From contig NC_091023.1 in assembly GCF_041296385.1 (NCBI RefSeq), forward strand, positions 10,912,924 through 10,976,923: a stretch of DNA of 64,000 nt, in the 5' to 3' direction. A program made the position numbers and the translations under genes. Shown in pieces: positions 11,679-24,100 of this stretch. The stretch is from Aphelocoma coerulescens. Lineage: Eukaryota > Chordata > Aves > Passeriformes > Corvidae. The notes beneath the pieces are model-generated. The model saw only the letters and a list, made by a program, of their open reading frames with translations, was not told the DNA's origin and made no database searches. Positions within the stretch are counted from its first letter, which is position 1. Each line of letters begins with the position of its first letter.

Positions 11679-13580
11679 AAAAAGGATGTGCAAGTCCATT
11701 TGAGATAGACACGAAAATTCTTCAAGGTAAGACGTTTCACTTGTAATTGGCTGCCTGAATGTTAGATAGGTTTTTCTAGGGCATCTAAAAGGCTTGACCT
11801 CTGCTTGTAAAAACATTTATGCTAATACTTTTGACTTCTGTTGACTGCCTATGGGGGTTGTAATTTCTTTTTGTTTGTTTGTTTGTTTTTGTTTTTTAAA
11901 CTTTGGAGATCCCAAGCAGGATACAGGTAGCTCATAAAACAAGCTGCCTGTAGCAGCTTTCCATACTTAAATGTCTGGTTTTGTCCTGTTGGCATATTTA
12001 AAATAGACTTGAAGTCTCTCTTTTGTGTCTGATGGAGACTGCTGGACAGAGTGTGGTGTACAGTTTAGTTCCCAACATTCTCTGGGGAATTCAATAAACA
12101 AATCCCCAGCAACTGGAGGTTTGCAGGGTATTAGTGGCACAATTACTCTCACCACTGTATTTTAGCACAGTGTAAATATTGGTAATTTTTCCCTGTTTAC
12201 CAACCTTGGCTGTTCCAGATGGTAACAGGTAAGTGCAGTAGAGAGTGGGGAGCTGCAAGGGTTCAGCAGGGCTTGTGGACCACTTAAAAATGCTTAGTGC
12301 AGAGAACTGGACCAAATCAAAGAGATGTCTTGTCAATGAGATGAACAGTGCACAAGAGCAACAATTCTGTGCCCTCTTCACTTATACTGGTGGAAATTAG
12401 GCTTTGGGCAAGGGCTAATGAGATCAGCATCTATAGAAATTGTTCTAGTCCAAATATTACTGCTGAGATACTGAAATTGATTGATTGAAGTATGCAAGGC
12501 ATGTAGTTTAGAATATGCCGTAGAAGTAGTGGAATACCATTTTTCATAACGGAGTTAAATGCGGATAAAATGCAACTTTTACTATGCACAAGCACACCTC
12601 TTTAGTCTATGTTCACTAATTTTATGCTTGTCAAGTTCCAGATAAGTAGCTGAAGGAGATCTTGTATTGTTTTGAGTCTTCTGTATATTGACCATGAACT
12701 GACACCATAGGTGTTTTGTTGATTAGGTTTTAAAAATAGCTTTATTTACAACATGAATTATTGACCCCTGATATTTAAATGTTTTTATCTTGGAAATCTC
12801 TGTAGTTGTTCCCACAATTGTCTGTGCAAATATCGTAGTTGCTTAAAAGCTGTATTTTTAGGCTTTAGCATCAAAGCACTTCACTTGATAACTTTAGGCC
12901 TCTTATACAGAAATTAATATGGAGACCTCCTAGATTAGATTTTAATACTAAAACATCAGCTGTTACAAGTGTAAGAAGATGCTACACTTGCAGGAACATC
13001 CTGAGTTCTGTAAGGCATATGTGATGTCCAGGTACTGCAGTTCAAAATTTAATGCAAACATCCAAGCACCAAAACAATTGAAACAAATTGCTGAAGCAAA
13101 AAATAATTTAAAACCCCCCAAATTTAGTTGGAATTCCCAGAAGAAAAGTATTAAGTACAATGCAAGTACTCTGCTGTCTTGAAGGGAAAACTTACTGGGA
13201 CATAAAGGCAAGCTCAAGTAGCTTTTGGAAGTATGTTCTGAAAGAATTGATGATTTACCCTGTGAGATTAATTGGGTGAGTTAATTCTGAGTCTTGACAA
13301 ATCTCTTAAGTTGTGATAAAGGAATAGTGGGATTTAACTGCTGTCTGATGCACTTGGGTATAAAGTGGACCTTATTGAACAGCTGGAAGAACATTCCCTA
13401 ATTAACTTTAGTCGTATTTAAACTTTAAGTCATGTTATTAAAGACTACCCTGTACAGCATTTAAAGTGTCTCCCCACAAAGAAGTTAGTTTAGGTGGTTC
13501 TTTGCTTCCCAAGGTAAGTGTGTGTGGGTCATGGCAGTTGTCAGACATGTAATGCATACGCTTATCAAGACAAACACTCA
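10861..13580. other. AGFG1 / transporter copy 1 intergenic region
   Basis: No gene seen. It contains a 43-base T run and a (TTTG)n stretch near 11868-11896. It separates two convergent transcription units and may include longer AGFG1 3'UTR forms. Confidence 0.55.
11635..11677. repeat. T43 homopolymer
   Basis: Uninterrupted run of 43 T on the + strand. No AATAAA-bearing retroposed transcript is evident beside it. Confidence 0.95.
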
Positions 13581-13598
13581 AAGAGAAGGTCAGTGTGT

Positions 13599-14383
13599 TT
13601 TATTCATATGTCTTCAACAAACTCACAGAAAAGCTGTCACTGCATCAGTAGCAGTTAATCTGTATGTAATGACATGTTTTCCTTACAGTCCTGTGACTTC
13701 ACATTTCTGAGCAGTGCATTGTCTGTGTGGAATCAAAATGCCTGCATTTGGCCATTGATAAATTAAACTGACAGTATTGCTGTACTATATTACATGGTAG
13801 TAATCCATCACTGATCATACAGAAGTAGCATTTTTTGGAAAAAAAATGTGGTTTAGGTATTTGTTAACTTGCTTTAAAAGTGTATGTCACAACTTCCAGT
13901 TGGAAAAGTGTTAAGTTTTCCAAAGGCCTCTCTGACAAACTTTCCAACAGGTCATTGCCTGGTACAACTGCTGCTTCAGATTCCCTGGGCATGTCTGAAG
14001 GTCTTAGGTCAGTAACTAAATTGCCTTAAATTGAAATACTCAATAGAAGGGAAGGTCCCAAGGTTGTTCTCTAAGTTTCTCTGGTGTGAGGTTCAGGCAT
14101 CTGTATGTACTTGTGCTTGCTGAGCATTAATAGAAGTTTGTGTCAGATCACTAAACTTGAATTAGAAGACTGTTTGAGGAGTGTTTGTATTAAACTGCTG
14201 AAGAACAAAATGGACCAAGTGGATCATCCTGCTGACAGAGCTCTGTGTGCAGTAGGCTCATAAACAGCTTGCTTCAACCTGGACCAGTTTTGGTTGATTG
14301 AACATTACATTTCTCCTAATTTGTTGTCCAGATGATGGAGCCTTCTACCCCGCTGCTTGTAACCATTGTTTTTGTCTCGGTTG
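13599..14383 (-). other. SLC19A3-like: Copy 1 3'UTR with polyadenylation signal
   Basis: On the - strand an AATAAA lies at 13604-13599 and is followed by a GT-rich stretch. This implies a 3'UTR of about 0.8 kb, similar to copy 2. Another AATAAA further on (12746-12741) is possible. Confidence 0.5.
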
Positions 14384-17300
14384 TTAATGGGTAGTGCTTT
14401 CAGCAGCCACACTTGTATTTCCGCATTTGATGGAGATAATGGTGTACATGCTTCTGAGCAGGAAAATTCCAGCAATGACTGTGAAGTAGCTGCCATAAAT
14501 GAGAAACTGGGAAAAGGAGGTGGGGAAGGAAGAGAAAAGTTATTACCTAGTAGCAAAAGCGGTTTTTGACTCTAAGGGGTGTCTCTCCATTGCTGTATTC
14601 CCTTCTGTCACCTGTGCCTAGAATGACCGCATCTTGAAAGGACTCAAGAAGTCTGGACTGGTTGACTTGACACTATAGGAATTCTGTGGTTGTAAAAGGG
14701 GGAGATAATGTTCTGTTATGTATTTCCCTTCCCCACCTCAGTAAGGGAGGAAAGCTGTCCTGCACTTACTTTGTCTCTTCTCTCAAAACATGACAGCTAG
14801 AGACATAGACTCATTTACTGTCTGTGTTTAAACTAATTTTAGAAATTCAGCTGGGAATTTTGATGAGGTAATTTTCAGAATTACAGTAACTTTAAGGTGC
14901 ATCCGCTGGAGCTATGTAACTTAGAATTACCCTAGTAATAGACCCATAGATTGCCTTTTAGCTTGCTTCCTTCTTTGGGTTAGGGTATTTTGACTATAAA
15001 CTTGTGAACAGTAAGCCTTTCATTTAAAGAATGCCCATAGTAGTAGGGTGGTCACCTTTCCCACCTGTTCTGTGAACATATTCATAGAGTATTTTCTAGT
15101 CATCCCAGTATTGGGAGGTCTAGGGGACAAGCAAGCTGTAGTAGTTCACAGCAGTTCACTTTAAATGAACCTTTTTCCGAGAGAATAACTGTCCTGAGCC
15201 TTCCACCTGAGCTTGCACATTACCAAAGGCTAATCTTGGACTAGAACTTGCTTTCAAAGGAGAGCAGGGCAACGAAGCAGTGGGACTCAGTGGCTTACCT
15301 GAGTGGTGATATCCAGTCCCAGACCTCTTGAGTCTACTACAACAATAGTTAAAATGGTCTGAATCACCAGTGCAACAAAGTTGTTGAAGCCAAACATCAA
15401 GGCATAACGCTCCATGCTGAGGTTGACAGCAATCTGAAACCTGACAATGAATGCACAGGTTTACAAAACTGCAGAGAGCAAGGATGGATGGATGCACTTT
15501 ACTTACGGGAACACTTAAATGTGCAAAGTGCACTCTTCAAAGGACAAGGTCACTTCAGTCTTGGCTATTAAGCTTTGACAACTTCTGGCAGAAATTCCTT
15601 GGTTTTTTCTGGCTTTGTGACATTTGTGCATCCTATTTACCCTTGACTTGAACGAGTATTTTTGCTAAATACCTGTGTATGTTCAGTAGATCCCTTAGAG
15701 AATACTCATACATTGATCATTGAACAGCCAAGTGCAGAAGCTACCTTGTTCTGACTCGGAGTGTACTATGATAATGGTTAGGTTATATAATTTTAACCAG
15801 TTTTATACAGGCTAGAAACAATATATGCTGCTGTCATAACCTATTTAAATTTGTATCTAGGGCAATGTCCAGTAAAATTTTGGTTTAAAAAATTGATTTA
15901 AATCAGTTTAGTTAGAACAGTTGTGTGTTGTACTTACGTTGCTATTGTTATAAGGAGCATATAACAAGCTTTAAATGCAAGGTAACCAGCATAACATGCC
16001 CAGATGTTGTCAGTGAAGTGCATGAGAAGCAGAGAACCAGCATCCAGTACAGAGAAAATTGCCAGAGCCAGTTCTCCAGTGAGATCCCAGTTTACTTTGA
16101 CATATCCAACTGCCATGGATGTTGCTGAACCTAAAAATTGAAAAGTAGTAATTAAAACTCAGAAACATTATCTTTGAGAGCATAACTGTCATTGGGTCAT
16201 GCCAGGAGCTCTTCAGTCTTGGTCATAGTGGGCTTTGGTGATGGTGTGGATTGTATTTCCTGCTAGTGGTGTGGGAGTCTTCCATTAGTTTGGGTGTTTT
16301 CCTCCTTGCTTAGACCTTTCACTGACTGAAGTGCTCTGGGAAAGTTCCTCATGCCTGGGGCTGGAGGCCGCAGTGCACAATGTATTGTTGTTGCTCCATT
16401 TTTGGACATCTATGAGCAAAGAGAAGAACAATCCCACCAAGCATTTTCTGCCAAAATATGCATAATGAGTTTAGTTACTTCATGTAAAGTTCTTAATGGA
16501 ATGAAAATCTGTAGCGCCTCATGCTTGCTTTTTTATTGAAGTGTCTTTCCTGTTTCTGGTGCAAAGCCTCATGAACTGCATTTGTCAATGCCTTACTGAC
16601 CATCACATGTAGCAAAACCCTTACTCGAGTCTATTACAGTGTAACAAACCCTATGTTCTCAGGCAGGCTAGCACAAAAACTGGACTTTGTTTGCTGGTTG
16701 TATGTGCTCTTCATCAGAATTCTAAAAGTTGGAGCAAACCAACCCCTTTTGTCCATCCCTGCTATGAGCAGTGGTTCCCAGCGCTGTGAGTGCCTTCTCT
16801 ATTCTGAAATTGTGTCAAGCACCAGAGGGTGTAAATGCAAGAAAGCCTCTGGGAACACTACTCAAAGCAGTAGTCAGAAGACGTTCTGGAGTAGCTTCAG
16901 TAAAATTGATTTTTGTGCTGATTGCAGGGAGGAAAAATAAACTGACAACTCCCTGTGGAAGTGTGGGATACAACTCCTGGAATGAAGGGGGAGACAGCTG
17001 TGTAAGTGGGAGCTCAAAAAGGAGGTTGTATTTTGCTGCACAGCTATGTAAATGAAGTTTCACTTTACCCATATCCATCTCTCTGTGGCTAAAGAGAAAT
17101 GGAATTTGGGTGGACCAGATAACTCGCGAGAGACAGAATGGCTCAGGTTGGAAGAGAGATGGAGATCACCTGGCCCTGCTAAAAGCTGAGTCTTAGCTTT
17201 TACAGCTAAAGGAAGCTGCTCAGAATGGTGTCTAGGTTTTGACTAGGATGGAGAGTCCACACCTCTGGCCAACCTGTTCCTGTTTTAAATCATGCTTGAA

Positions 17301-20300
17301 TAAAAATGTTCTATGTTTAAGTGGAACTTGCTTGATTTTGTGCCCCTTGGCTCTTGTCCTGTCACTGGGCACCACTGGTAAGAGCCTGGTTCCATCCTCT
17401 TTGCTCCTCCCCTTCAGGTCTCTATGCACATTAATAAGATTCCTTCTTTTTCAAGGCTAAACAATTACAGTGCTCTCAGCCTTGTCATATTGCAGAAATG
17501 GTTTCATAGAATATTCTGAGTTGGAAGTGACCCACAAGGGTCACTTCACAAGGATCATCAAGTTGAACTCTCAAGTGAATGGGCCATAAAGAGATTGAAC
17601 CCACAACCTTGGTTGTGGTAAACTTGCCAATTAGGATATAGATGTAGTCACAGAACATTTGTTGAGGGGTACTTAGACTAGAGTGATTTTTAATCCACTG
17701 TCTAAATAGGCCATTTCACTGTATGCTCTGAGTCAGATTTAGAGCAGTGTATCTGCTAATATGTTCTTTTATTTCTTAAACCAGCCAGATTGAGGTGTAT
17801 TTAAATGAGGAACATGTAAGATGTCATTGCACAGGGGTTTGACGTGCTTACTTGGGGTTAAATTCATAGTCTAAACAGAGCTGTGAACTTAAAACTCTTA
17901 AAACATTTTGGCAGAATGAGGCTCCTCTAAGAAGGAAAAGCTTAGTTATAGATGTTTTTTAAGATTTTTTGAAGAGCCCACTGATAAAGTTTACTATAAA
18001 ATCATGCTTTGAACACTGTTTGGGTTTATCTCTCACCGTCTGTTTCCTTTGGTCCTCATAGGAGATGGAAAGGCACGAAAGACGTTGCTGAGGAATCCCT
18101 CAGCACAGGATGGGTTACAAGTACCTGCTAATGATTGCTTACCCAAAAAGGTTGCTATTGCTTCGACAGCTCCGTTGTACACTGCGGAGCTGTGGGACGG
18201 GGCTCGGAAGTCCCACAGCACCTGGACATAATTCACGACCTGGTTAAAGCCGGCCGTGGCCAGAGCCCACCACAGGGACCAGTAGAGGAGTTTGCGGGAG
18301 CTGTAGCAATCCCTCAGGTCCTTGGCCAGCTGCAGCAGCACGCTGAGCATGTGACTGTGAGGCCTGGCATTCCCAGCCTGGGGCTGGGGGGTCGGGCCCC
18401 TGGCAGCAGGGTCGGGGCTCTTTTGGCAGCTCAAGGGCCTGTGGGAACTGCCTGCAGCCACCCCTTTATCAGCCCCTGGGAGAGGCTCAGAGGTGTCTTT
18501 CCTGTGGAAGAACATGCTCCTCTGGGGCATGGGCAGGAAGAATGAGCACAGGAATGCCAGGGACACAGAAGCCAAGGTGATGGCGTTGAGGTAGAAGTAG
18601 GAGACGTGTGCTAAGGACACCAGCAGCTGTCCCAGCACGGCGGCCACGGTGGCTGCCACCAGAGTGACACTCCTGCAGTAGCTGGTGACCTTCTGGTAGT
18701 GCTGGGTGCTGACCACGCTGTAGATGTAGGCGTAATAGGCCACCTCGGTGGCTGTCACCATGCCATAGAAGAATTCCACCACCTGCATGGCCATGACTCC
18801 ATGTGCAAAGAGCAGCAGGAGCCATGTGATGATGAGGCTGAGGCCCTGCAGGAGGAGGACGGGCTTGTAGCGCACATAGTCTGTGAGCAGGAACACTGGG
18901 AAAAGGAGAGCAAGGTAGGAGTATGTCCAAACTGGGAAAATCTGGTTGGTAACCTAGAACAGAATAAAAGAGGAAATATTAAACAAACAAAACACAATCC
19001 CAATCCCCTAAACATTTAAAATATCCTTTCTGATGGGTTTTGATGGTGTTATTGCTGGAACGACATAGTTGTGATGAAAGGAAACATTGAATTGTGTGAA
19101 CAGTACACGTTTAAACTGCCTTAAGTTACAAGACTGTGACTTTGCTATGTAAGGGGCAAAGACAGCGATGCTATGCTCCACTAAAGAAACAGGTAGATTG
19201 GCTTAAAAATTAATTCTAGTAAAGGCCTATGAAGAAGGCAGGTTTTGATGTGCAGCTGTTTAAAGCAATTGTAACTTTGTGTCAGAGGTAAATCTCTCTA
19301 GTTTCAAATCCTATTCCCTACAGCAGCTGAAAATGAAGGCTGGTTTTGTTTTAACTTTTTATGTGAGTCATTGTATACCTTTGGTCACCTCTTTCCCTTA
19401 TTAGGTTTAGGAAAAAGAAAAAAAAGCATGCGTCCCTTACAATGGGGGAACTGGAACGGCACATAGTGTGTAGCTGCCACTGTGTTACTGCACCTTCTAT
19501 GTTTTTTTCCAATTTAAGAAATATGGAAGTCTTTCAATATGTTTACATTGGACTTTAATACATAGATGCCCTGTAAAGAAATTCTTTCTCTTTTTCTAAA
19601 ACTGTTTTGCATTTGGTTTGGAAGGTGCTGTTTGTGGTCACCACTAAAGCTCAGTGCTTGCCTGGGCAGTTTGGGCATGTATCCGTCTTTTAGATGCACA
19701 TCACAAAGGGACCTTTTTCTGTGACTCTGAGTTGCCTGTTTTGGGGGATGTCTTGCCCAGTAATTGTGGGGCCTGCTGGGATTTCTATTCCTGATCTCTC
19801 GTTCTCTGCTTAAGTAATTAGACTAGAAAGGAACTGTGTCAAATGCTGGAGGAATGCTTTTTCCTTCAGAGTACTGGAGGGAGTTGCATGGTGAGCAGCA
19901 GGTTTACTGTATCTTTCTGTGTGACTTCTTTTGTTTCTCTGAATTTAGAATTGCCTCATGGAATTAACTCACTGGAGGTGAATTTGGCTGAAAGAGACAG
20001 TATCTGTACTATGCTTGGTTTTGAGTTAAGGATTCTTGCTGAAATCAGAATTAAGGCATTCTATGATGTTATCGGTATGCTTTATATAAGAAAAAATGCT
20101 TGCCTTTGTGGTTAAAAAAATAATAATAAAAAAAGGGGAGAAAAAAACTCCCTGACAACCTAAACCACAAATACCTTTTTTCAGCAGAAACCTTGGGTTC
20201 ACAGTGTGCTGGTAGATTCTGTCTTAACATTTGCTACTGCACATCAGGAATGACTGTTCTTCATATTAGCTGTATGTGGGTGTAGCAAGCTTGTGTTTTC

Positions 20301-21043
20301 TAATTTTACTGTTAGCTCCATGACTCAGCCACGTGTTAACCACGTCCCCTTTCGTTGGAAGGTGTACTCCTGAAGCAGCCAGTGCTGAACGCAGGAGCAC
20401 AGCAAGGAAACTTGCAGTGCATGCTTTTTTTAAAAAAACCCAATTTTTCTGAATGTGAACCTGACCTCTGCAGGTTAATGAATGTGTAAAATGTAGGAAA
20501 TGTAGGAAATAAGCTTTACAGCTCATCAGGGGAAGGCTGCTTAGCTTTCTTATGATTTGAAATCAATGTGTTGCTGTCAGTGTAATCAATTCCATGGTAA
20601 GTATAAATAAATGTCAGTGTTACCCCTCCTCTGGGGTGGAGAGAGGAACTAGCTGACCTGATTTTGCCAAAAATATCAACCAGCAAAGGGCTTTCAAAAT
20701 CCTAAGACTATAGGGACTTTAAAGTTCGGACCTCCTGCCAAAGAGGTGACTCCTTACTCTTTTCCAGACGCATCTTAAATACGAGTCTCTAGATAAAATA
20801 TTCACACTTCGTCTTCCCTTCAGTTACTGCTGTAAGGCCTAATGCTTTAAGCATTTTAGTTAATGCTTAAGAGAATAGTTCCATACCTCTTCAATCGTTA
20901 GGTTTTTGTCTGGTCCTGTTAGATAGGGGGTGAGAAAAGATTCTGATGGCCTCATTGTGGTGAAAAATCCATTTGCACAGATGATCACTGTGGGATAAAT
21001 CCAGCTGCGGCTTACAGCTCCCTTCCAGCAATCCATAGTCTAC
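14384..21043 (-). CDS. SLC19A3-like: SLC19-family thiamine transporter, copy 1 (complete, 472 aa)
   Basis: A twelve-helix major-facilitator transporter of the reduced folate carrier family. By homology to human SLC19A3 it should move thiamine across the plasma membrane. Coding exons on the - strand: 20887-21036 (ATG at 21036-21034), 18143-18953, 15938-16130, 15299-15440 and 14384-14506 (stop TAA). All have AG/GT borders, and phases add up to 50+382+40 residues against about 496 in human SLC19A3. The first coding exon has 7 nt of 5'UTR after a T-run plus CAG acceptor (21044-21046), so a 5' non-coding exon must lie upstream. Residues that are substrate-related in human SLC19A3 are kept: Glu32, Trp59, Glu110, Tyr113. 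The KNLT glycosylation site at Asn45 is also present. Differences from copy 2 include Pro33 to Ser and a short tail ending ESTTH. The gene sits where human C2orf83 lies, between AGFG1 and SLC19A3. Function as a thiamine carrier is inferred. Confidence 0.93.
17125..17500 (-). mobile_element. CR1 LINE 3' fragment
   Basis: Reverse-oriented CR1 3' region: GAATGGCTCAGGTTGGAAG at the left, then the typical 'CTTGTCCTGTCACTGGGCACCACTG' and 'CTCTCAGCCTTGTCAT' landmarks. Lies in intron 2 of copy 1. Confidence 0.8.
17504..17625 (-). mobile_element. CR1 LINE 3' end, second subtype
   Basis: TCATAGAATATTCTGAGTTG followed by a GGATCATCAAGTTGAACTC-like stretch and 'GATTGAACCCACAACC'. A short internal duplication of the CACAAGG segment is visible. 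Directly abuts the CR1 at 17125-17500. Confidence 0.75.
18151..18959 (-). repeat. Copy 1 side of a near-identical 809-bp tract
   Basis: Matches 31300-32108 base for base except C at 18198 against T at 31347 (silent, Pro CCG/CCA). The tract covers exon 2 apart from its last 8 nt and runs 6 nt past the acceptor side. Flanking introns do not align by eye. Confidence 0.97.
18960..20886 (-). other. SLC19A3-like: Copy 1 first coding intron
   Basis: AT-rich intron with no repeat or gene recognised; sequence unrelated by eye to the matching intron of copy 2. Confidence 0.6.
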
Positions 21044-21140
21044 CTGAAAAAAAAAAAAAAAAGCTGTCAAAGGAATGAATAGACACTCTTCATAGTTGGT
21101 AAAAATTCATTTTCAAGTTTACTTTTTAACTAAACCTACA

Positions 21141-21161
21141 CCCCCCACCCCCCCTCCCCCC
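21141..21161 (-). repeat. G-quadruplex-prone C/G tract upstream of copy 1 start codon
   Basis: C6-A-C7-T-C6 on the + strand, so G6-T-G7... tracts on the coding (-) strand, about 105 bp upstream of the copy 1 ATG and just 5' of its acceptor. Runs this long can supply four G3 tracts. Confidence 0.75.
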
Positions 21162-24100
21162 AAAGCCATAATCACCACTGAGAGCTGTGGTGGTGGCATC
21201 CAGTGTAACTGGACTTCAGGGGATAGGTGGCAGTGTGACAGCCAAGGGCTGCCTGCAGAGGTGACTCATATATCTGGCTGGTGTGCAGATGTAACCAAAC
21301 CACTTATCTCAAGCTCTCCTGCATTGTGTTGCACACCTGGATCTCTTCTTAGGGAGATCTCACAGTTACTCCTGAGGCTGAGATTCTATGCTGCAGCACA
21401 TTCTTGGTTAAATGAGTGTGCTCAGCCTTGAAATCTTGGCTAAGTCATAGAAAGAATTTATTGCACATATTGCATAATCCTTTAGACAGAAGCAGTTGAC
21501 CAAATCTGAGACTAGGAGTGGCTCTAAGGTGCACCTAGGCTCCTCTCTGAGAGGAGTTTAGAACTCACTGACTTCATGGGAGGGTCTCTCTCACAGTTTT
21601 ACCTGATCTGTCCTCTCTGCATTAAGTCAAGCACACCTTCCTGTTGAGTCTTGTTAAACTACTGTCACATTTACCACTGAACTTTGTTACATCAATAAAG
21701 GCCATTCTTGCTTCTATCTTGTGAGTGAAGTCTATGGGTTCAGCTGTGCCACGTGCCTAAACCAATATTCTTCTCACTGAACCTGCCTGGGATCACAGCT
21801 TCAGCCTGTAAATGAGCAACTGGGATCAAGGTGCATCAGCCCTGGTAAACTCTGTATTGTCTGTCAAAGGTTGTTCTTAGTGATGTGCTTAGGTCTGAGT
21901 GGCTGTGCTGTAGCAGGAGAATAAAGTTCTATTACAATCTCATTTCTGAATAAATGAGTGGGTGAACTGTGAGATTAAAGCTCATTCCGTGTGCTCAAGG
22001 AAGTTTTTCTGTTGATCTGCAGCCTGAGTACTCAGTGACACGATGACAGTGCAAACGTTCTTGATGGCAATAAAAGCCATCAGGCAGCTCAACCCATTGT
22101 GAGCTCAATTTCTTCAAAATGCTTTAATACTCATCATGTTTCTTGCACTCCAGTCATTGGAGAGGGTAAAGAAAGATGCAGAAACTATCTGCTCATGATA
22201 CCTTCTCAGACTTAGAAATACTGACTTCACTACTGGAAGTGATGACCAAAAGGAAAAGGAGACTTGCTTCTTCACTGTAGTTGACAGCAAAAAGAAGTCT
22301 AAAGAGAATTGGTTTTTTAAGTTTATTTTACTTGTTTTGTATTAAAAAGTCAATTTCCCTGATCCTGAAAACAAGTGAAACAATGTTTTCATTTATAAGC
22401 GATTGAAAACAAAGCACCAGCTGATGTTTAATCATACTATTACAAGCTGTTTATTTTAAGTTGTTGAATTCCATTCTATAGCAGGCACTTTTTCAAAAGT
22501 GCTTCTACTTGTACTGTGAGATTGTATTCATTAAAACTTAGCATAAATTTTATGTTATAAAGACAATATTTCTGTGACCTCAGAGGAATGTTAGAAAAAG
22601 CAGCCCTAACCTTGAAACAGGATTTTAAAAATTACCTCTGCCATCTTTCTCTTACAAATAATTGTAAATAAAATATAGCCTCTAGTATCTTTAACTCAAG
22701 ACCTGATTTGAAATGTTTTGATAAAAACATAAAAATTAAACCTTGGGCTGATCAGTAACATCTGCATAAAATCTTGCATTACCTCCAAATGCACTGAGCA
22801 AGTGAGTAGCCAGCATACTCCCAAATAACTCCAAAGGTGATGAATTACCTGTCAAAGCTGTGGCTGTGGTGCATTTCCTGTGGATTCAGGTGCAGTTCTT
22901 CCTAGGATGACTTTGTCTTGCAGAGAAGTCAGAAACCACCCTTTAGAGTTGGTGGTAATCAGAAATTTCTGTAACTGTTTTTCCAGAAAGTTCTTTCTAA
23001 ACTTTATAAAATGTTACCAGAATTTAAATAATAATAATAACTTGTCATAACTGTTCTTCTTGCAGAACTTGTCCATGAAGTTTGCAGGGAAAACATTCTT
23101 TACAGGTTTTGTCAGCAAACTGAGTTCTGTTTTTAGGATAAAACTATAAGACTCCCGGAAGCTAATGATTAATAAAACTTGTGACCAGAAAGCAATCAAT
23201 GATTGCATTCTTTGTTAATAAATACCTTTAAAAGCTCTGGTCTCTGATTCATGGGAAGACAAGAGCACCAGTTTTACAGTTTGAGCTAACACTGTCCCTG
23301 TCCTGTGCATAGTACAGAGGCCTCTGGGCTTGTGGGGTCTCCTCTGACTGTCCTGGTTTTGCTGGGGCTTTGGGAGGTAGGACATCAAATGCCTCATATT
23401 ATTAGTTGTCCATTAATTACTTCTATATAGGGATGGATCTGCCATTTAAGGACAAATGGACAAGACAGTAAGCTGCTAAATCTATATTCTAAGCTAAAAA
23501 ATCAACAGGCTTGCTTCAGAGAAATGCTGCTGCTTTGCTTTCCTTTACCCATTTTTTTTAGACTGGACTGCCTGCATCTTCCAAGGGTCATCAGAGGCTG
23601 GAGTTCATGCTGAAGCCTGTTGGTAGGACGTGTGTTTGACCCTGGGAGCAGATGCTGAGGCCCTGGCAGGAGGGGCCCCTTTGTGAGCTCGACAGAGCCT
23701 GGTCTGGTCCTGCAGGTATGGAAGGTTTCCTCAGTACTCAAGTGTGTGGTGCAACCAGGCAGGCAAGTGCTCAGGGGAGCCAGGCTTGCTTCTGCCCTTC
23801 ATTCTCTTCCCTGGCCAAGAGCTTCTGAGTCATGGAAAGAATCTTGGGAAGGGAAGGTGCTGCTGGGCAGGGGCTGAAAGGGGCTGCTGGCTCGTATTTC
23901 CCTGGTAGCCCACACAGTGCTTGGGCAATACCTGCATGCTTTGATTACAAACACGCTATTTGTTCCTTCCTTGTTTGCTCAAACCGGTCTTATCAGCTTG
24001 CTGGACTGTATCTTCACGGAAGCTTTGTGCCCAAACCCACAAATGTTTCAAAGATAATTAGTGTTTTATTTAGAGGGGCTTGCAGCTATTGGGAGGAATG

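Noticed and set aside
11678..11820. Retroposed transcript attached to the T43 run
   Set aside because: The sequence beside the run has no polyadenylation hexamer at the expected distance and no recognisable gene similarity.
14305..14556. 83-codon open frame on the - strand over exon 5 of copy 1
   Set aside because: It is in another frame; the true frame gives [15 protein letters not shown] and stops at 14384.
18487..18930. 147-codon open frame on the - strand, also present at 31636-32079
   Set aside because: Out-of-frame shadow of the GC-rich transporter exon 2; duplicated only because the exon is.
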